From assembly GCA_027488785.1 (NCBI GenBank), contig JAIYAY010000025.1:62001-126000 (forward strand): a DNA stretch of 64,000 bases, given 5' to 3'. The DNA is from Sphingomonadales bacterium. GTDB taxonomy: Bacteria > Pseudomonadota > Alphaproteobacteria > Sphingomonadales > Sphingomonadaceae. A model generated the notes under the pieces. That model saw nothing but the letters and a program-made list of their open reading frames with translations. It was not told where the DNA came from and ran no database searches. Shown here one piece after another: positions 61,302 through 64,000 of the stretch. Position 1 is the first letter of the stretch, and the number at the start of each line of letters is the position of its first letter. The translations under genes and the position numbers were made by a program.

Positions 61302-62357
61302 CTAGCGCGATCCCTTCACGATACGAACGGCAGACCCGGTGCGCAGTTTTTCCAAACCGGACGTCACTATCTTGTCGCCCGGCCGTATGCCGCCCGATAC
61401 AAGCACAAATTTGTCGGTGACACGCTGAATAATGACATTGCGAATTTCAACGCGGTTCTTGGCGTCCACGACATAGACAAGGCCTTCACCGGTACGCACG
61501 CCGAACAAAGCACTTGCCGGAATTTGCAATTGGCCCCCCGCCTCCGACGCTGGCAAGGTGATGGTCGCGGTTCCGATTTGTCCCGACCGCAATGTCGGCA
61601 GATTGGGAAGCCGGAACTGCACGGAAAACGCGCCGGTTCCCGCATTTGCGCGACCGTCAATTTCGGATATCGTTGCCTTCATTGGTGCTTCACTTGCGGA
61701 TTCAATCGAAATATCGGCGGCCATGCCCACACGCAATTTGGAAGCGTCACGATCAACGATTGGAACGCGGAAGACAAAACCGTCATCCGCCTCACCCAAC
61801 ATAAGCGCGGGCGTTCCGGCGGCGATGACTTGCCCCGCCTGGACATTGCGCATCAGCACAACGCCGCTGGATGGGGCATAAAGCTGCGCAGTGCTGCTTG
61901 CAAAACCAGCCTGCCGCACGCGTGCCTCCGCGCTCTTGAGCATGGCCTCAGCCGCCTCAAACCGCGCTTTGGTTATCCATCCATCGGCGTAAAGCGCGCG
62001 GACACGGTCAAACTCCGCCCGAACGCGATCACGCTCGGCAGTCGCGACACTCATATCCGCGCCGACATTTGTCGTATCGAGCGCAGCCAACAACGCGCCG
62101 CGCTTTACAACGTCGCCTTCTTCAAAACGTACAAGCGCGACCTTGCCTGCGGTTGTAAAACCCAAAGGCGTCTCGCGGCGATAACGTACCGTGCCAACGG
62201 CATTGATTTCCCGTTGCAGGCTCTGTGCGCCTACGGTGAATATCTCAACGGGTAAGGCAGTCTTAGACGCGACTTTGCTCTCACTTGCACTGTCGCTGCA
62301 GCCAGCAAGCGCAATGAGCAACGATAGGCCCATCAGAAATTTCGAAGATACTGGCAA
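61302..62357 (-). CDS. RND efflux periplasmic adaptor lipoprotein, second pair
   Basis: 351-residue HlyD/AcrA-family adaptor. TTG at 62357 is the preferred start: GGGGAGGG lies just upstream, whereas the ATG at 62387 has no ribosome site. This start gives a 20-residue lipoprotein signal (MPVSSKFLMGLSLLIALAGC, lipobox LAGC), unlike the first adaptor, which is membrane-anchored. Then lipoyl halves, a short alpha-hairpin (about 110-165), and barrel domains. First gene of a leftward unit with the pump, msrA, galU and the small lipoprotein. Confidence 0.88.
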   Translation of the reverse strand: MPVSSKFLMGLSLLIALAGCSDSASESKVASKTALPVEIFTVGAQSLQREINAVGTVRYRRETPLGFTTAGKVALVRFEEGDVVKRGALLAALDTTNVGADMSVATAERDRVRAEFDRVRALYADGWITKARFEAAEAMLKSAEARVRQAGFASSTAQLYAPSSGVVLMRNVQAGQVIAAGTPALMLGEADDGFVFRVPIVDRDASKLRVGMAADISIESASEAPMKATISEIDGRANAGTGAFSVQFRLPNLPTLRSGQIGTATITLPASEAGGQLQIPASALFGVRTGEGLVYVVDAKNRVEIRNVIIQRVTDKFVLVSGGIRPGDKIVTSGLEKLRTGSAVRIVKGSR

Positions 62358-62458
62358 ACGGCCCTCCCCTGCGCGGTTCCATTGCATGTGATAGTTGAAT
62401 AATTCACAGGATGAAATAGCGTTTTAATATGCAACTTATTTTACAGCTTGATTGGCGC

Positions 62459-62481
62459 CAAAAACGGGGTGCCGACGCACC
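62459..62481 (-). terminator. Possible terminator of tsaC
   Basis: On the minus strand GGTGC-GTCG-GCACC (62481 to 62468) followed by CC, G and a T run (62464-62459), just after the tsaC stop and before the RND adaptor gene. Confidence 0.45.
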
Positions 62482-62489
62482 AACACCTA

Positions 62490-63446
62490 TCAAGCAGCCG
62501 CTCTCGATAGCCGGTCGTTGATCGCGATGCCTATACCCTCCTGCGGAATGGGCGCGACGGCGATCGCACTGGCCAAACTGGCATCCGCGTTGTGAAGCGC
62601 CTCAAACAAATGTGCGGCAGCCTGCGCCAGATCGCCCGTTTCCGACAAATTATCGTCACCAGCAATTGCGCCAAAACCAATCAGATACTCGCCCTCTTCT
62701 GGGAGCTTAGCGTTCAAACGAACGGGCTTGGATGGCGCATAATGGCTTGCCATTTGCCCCGGCGCCTCAATTGACGCAGTGGGTAAGGACAAAGGCGGGA
62801 ATCCGAGCGTCTGTTCAATTTCCAAGGAGGTGACTGGCCCCGGTCTTAGCACCTGCCAACCATCATCGCGCACGGCAACAATCGTCGATTCCAAACCAGC
62901 CGAACATGGCCCCCCGTCTAAAATCATCGGCACAGCCCCTCCAAGGCCTTTTAAGACATGATCCGCCCGCGTCGGGCTGATTGCCCCACTCCGATTTGCA
63001 GAGGGCGCAGCGAGGCTTAAATCGCTTTTTAGGAGCAATGCCTGCATCACCGGATGGTTCGGGCAACGAATGGCGATGGTGGGCAGCCCCGCCGTCACCG
63101 CGCGGGCGACGGGGGCGCCCTGTTTTAGCGGCAAAACAAGCGTCAACGGCCCCGGCCAGAACGCCTCCGCCAGTGCCTGCGCAGTAGCGTTAAACAGGCC
63201 AAGCTTTTCTGCGGCTTTCCGATCACGAACATGCACGATAAGGGGATTAAAATCCGGCCGCCCCTTTGCCGCATAAATATGCGCAACAGCTTCTGCATTT
63301 TGTGCGTCTGCTGCAAGGCCGTATACTGTCTCTGTGGGAATCGCCACAATTTGTCCGGCGTGAAGAAGTTGCGCCGCCGCCGCAATCGCAGCGTCATCAG
63401 CGGGTACAACCCAGCCATTCCCCAAGGTATTTGAGCCAAACATCAT
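62490..63446 (-). CDS. tsaC: L-threonylcarbamoyladenylate synthase (Sua5 type)
   Basis: 318-residue enzyme that makes threonylcarbamoyl-AMP for t6A37 of ANN-reading tRNAs. YrdC domain (about 20-205) with PTETVYGLAADA, KGRPDFNPLIVHV and SANRSG; the C-terminal Sua5 domain (about 220-318) follows, so this is the long Sua5 form. ATG 63446 (MMFGSNTLG), 51 bases divergent from the acyl-CoA dehydrogenase gene. Confidence 0.95.
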   Translation of the reverse strand: MMFGSNTLGNGWVVPADDAAIAAAAQLLHAGQIVAIPTETVYGLAADAQNAEAVAHIYAAKGRPDFNPLIVHVRDRKAAEKLGLFNATAQALAEAFWPGPLTLVLPLKQGAPVARAVTAGLPTIAIRCPNHPVMQALLLKSDLSLAAPSANRSGAISPTRADHVLKGLGGAVPMILDGGPCSAGLESTIVAVRDDGWQVLRPGPVTSLEIEQTLGFPPLSLPTASIEAPGQMASHYAPSKPVRLNAKLPEEGEYLIGFGAIAGDDNLSETGDLAQAAAHLFEALHNADASLASAIAVAPIPQEGIGIAINDRLSRAAA

Positions 63447-63497
63447 AAACGGCTATAGGCGGATGCAGACCCGCTTTAACAGGAATTTTTATTCAAC

Positions 63498-64000
63498 ATG
63501 GCGTTTTCAGCACCCGTCGCAGAACAGAATTTTGTCCTCAAGCATATCGTCGGCATTGATGCATTGGCGCAGCATGCGCGTTTCGCCGATGCTACGCCTG
63601 ATATGGTGCAGGCCATTGTCGAGGGCATTGGTGCCTTTGCCGAAGGGGAATTTGCCCCGCTTAACCGGATTGGCGACACCGTTGGCGCGCGGTTAATAAA
63701 TGGCAAAGTGGTGATGCCCGACGGTTTTGTAGCGGCGTATAAATCTTATGTGGCCAATGGCTGGGGTTCGATCAACGCCCCAGCGGAATTTGGCGGCCAA
63801 GGTTTGCCTTTCTCACTGGCAACGGTCGCGCTGGATTCGCTTGGCGGGGCGAATATGGCCTTTGCACTCTGCCCAATTCTCTCAGTGGGCGCGATTGAAG
63901 CGATCAACCATCATGGCACCGATCGGCAGAAAGAATTGTTTCTGCCCAAGCTTTCAACGGGCGCCTATTCAGGCACGATGAACCTGACCGAACCGCAGGC
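63498..64000 (+). CDS. Acyl-CoA dehydrogenase, N-terminal 167 codons (partial, runs off window)
   Basis: N-terminal part of a flavoprotein dehydrogenase of fatty acid or related acyl-CoA oxidation. Recognised by INAPAEFGGQGLPFSLATVA, GGANMAFALCPILSVGAIEAI and the FAD-contact segment YSGTMNLTEP(Q). The extended N-terminal domain (about 1-40 before the core) fits the long (about 600-residue) acyl-CoA dehydrogenases. ATG at 63498; AGGA is 14 bases upstream, rather distant. Cut by the window edge. Confidence 0.9.
   Translation, partial: MAFSAPVAEQNFVLKHIVGIDALAQHARFADATPDMVQAIVEGIGAFAEGEFAPLNRIGDTVGARLINGKVVMPDGFVAAYKSYVANGWGSINAPAEFGGQGLPFSLATVALDSLGGANMAFALCPILSVGAIEAINHHGTDRQKELFLPKLSTGAYSGTMNLTEPQ

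Noticed and set aside
61182-62255. A 357-codon open frame on the plus strand across the second RND pair
   Set aside because: Antisense to the adaptor and the pump start; His/Arg/Cys-rich shadow composition with no motif.

Overview
The window looks like a piece of a sphingomonad chromosome (Alphaproteobacteria, Sphingomonadales, in the neighbourhood of Sphingorhabdus/Sphingopyxis). The basis is the protein sequences: RNase E with a split S1 domain and a Trp-rich C-terminus, a DUF3297 protein, sphingomonad-type TypA/LepA/RpoBC, two RND systems, and a dispersed repeat built on ATCCTGA...TCAGGAT. The genus is an inference. About 50 protein genes and one tRNA are recognisable, most of them housekeeping. 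No rRNA, insertion sequence, phage or CRISPR array was seen.

Layout. 1-8.7 kb: the start of a class A penicillin-binding protein (leftward, cut by the window edge), rne, an M48/TPR periplasmic protease followed by a DsbA/ScsC-like thiol protein, then rlmE and a Ppx/GppA phosphatase on the other strand. 8.9 kb: tRNA-Gln(CUG) with a clear promoter. 9.1-12.3 kb: a MacA/MacB-like efflux set (adaptor, ATPase, permease). 12.5-13.8 kb: a two-gene, partly AT-rich island (chimeric lipoprotein plus small protein). 14.3-28.8 kb: ferredoxin reductase, XpaC/TelA pair, a tesA/ybbA/ybbP cluster, a BASS transporter, typA, a flavoprotein, a serine hydrolase, small membrane proteins and mnmA. 29-33.5 kb: a first RND adaptor-pump pair ending in a 28-bp inverted repeat. 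33.7-42 kb: DUF445 protein, phaC-phaZ (polyhydroxyalkanoate synthesis and breakdown), a class A beta-lactamase-fold protein, an orphan OmpR-type regulator and an ABC-F ATPase.

42.2-45.3 kb is the least ordinary part. It is an AT-rich, tightly packed unit: a 47-residue peptide with a perfect Shine-Dalgarno, an intercistronic hairpin, two divergent paralogous proteins (cupin-like region plus C-terminal HEAT-like repeats, one with and one without an HxH metal site), and a six-TM membrane protein with a possible PH-like tail. I recognise no named system here. The arrangement resembles a ribosomally made peptide with modifying and membrane proteins, but that is a hypothesis.

45.4-56.2 kb: lepA, then divergently rpoB-rpoC, standing alone without rplJL upstream or rpsLG downstream, with a TTGACC-N17-TATACG promoter that has the same hexamers as the tRNA-Gln promoter. 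56.4-62.4 kb: a leftward run of RND adaptor, RND pump, msrA, galU and a small lipoprotein, preceded by a Sua5-type tsaC. 63.5 kb to the end: the start of an acyl-CoA dehydrogenase.

Themes: envelope maintenance and export (PBP, M48 protease, MacAB-like set, YbbAP, two RND pumps, several lipoproteins) and translation/RNA metabolism (rne, rlmE, typA, mnmA, lepA, tsaC, ABC-F, rpoBC). Several starts are TTG or GTG where the Shine-Dalgarno position, rather than the first ATG, gives the best start.
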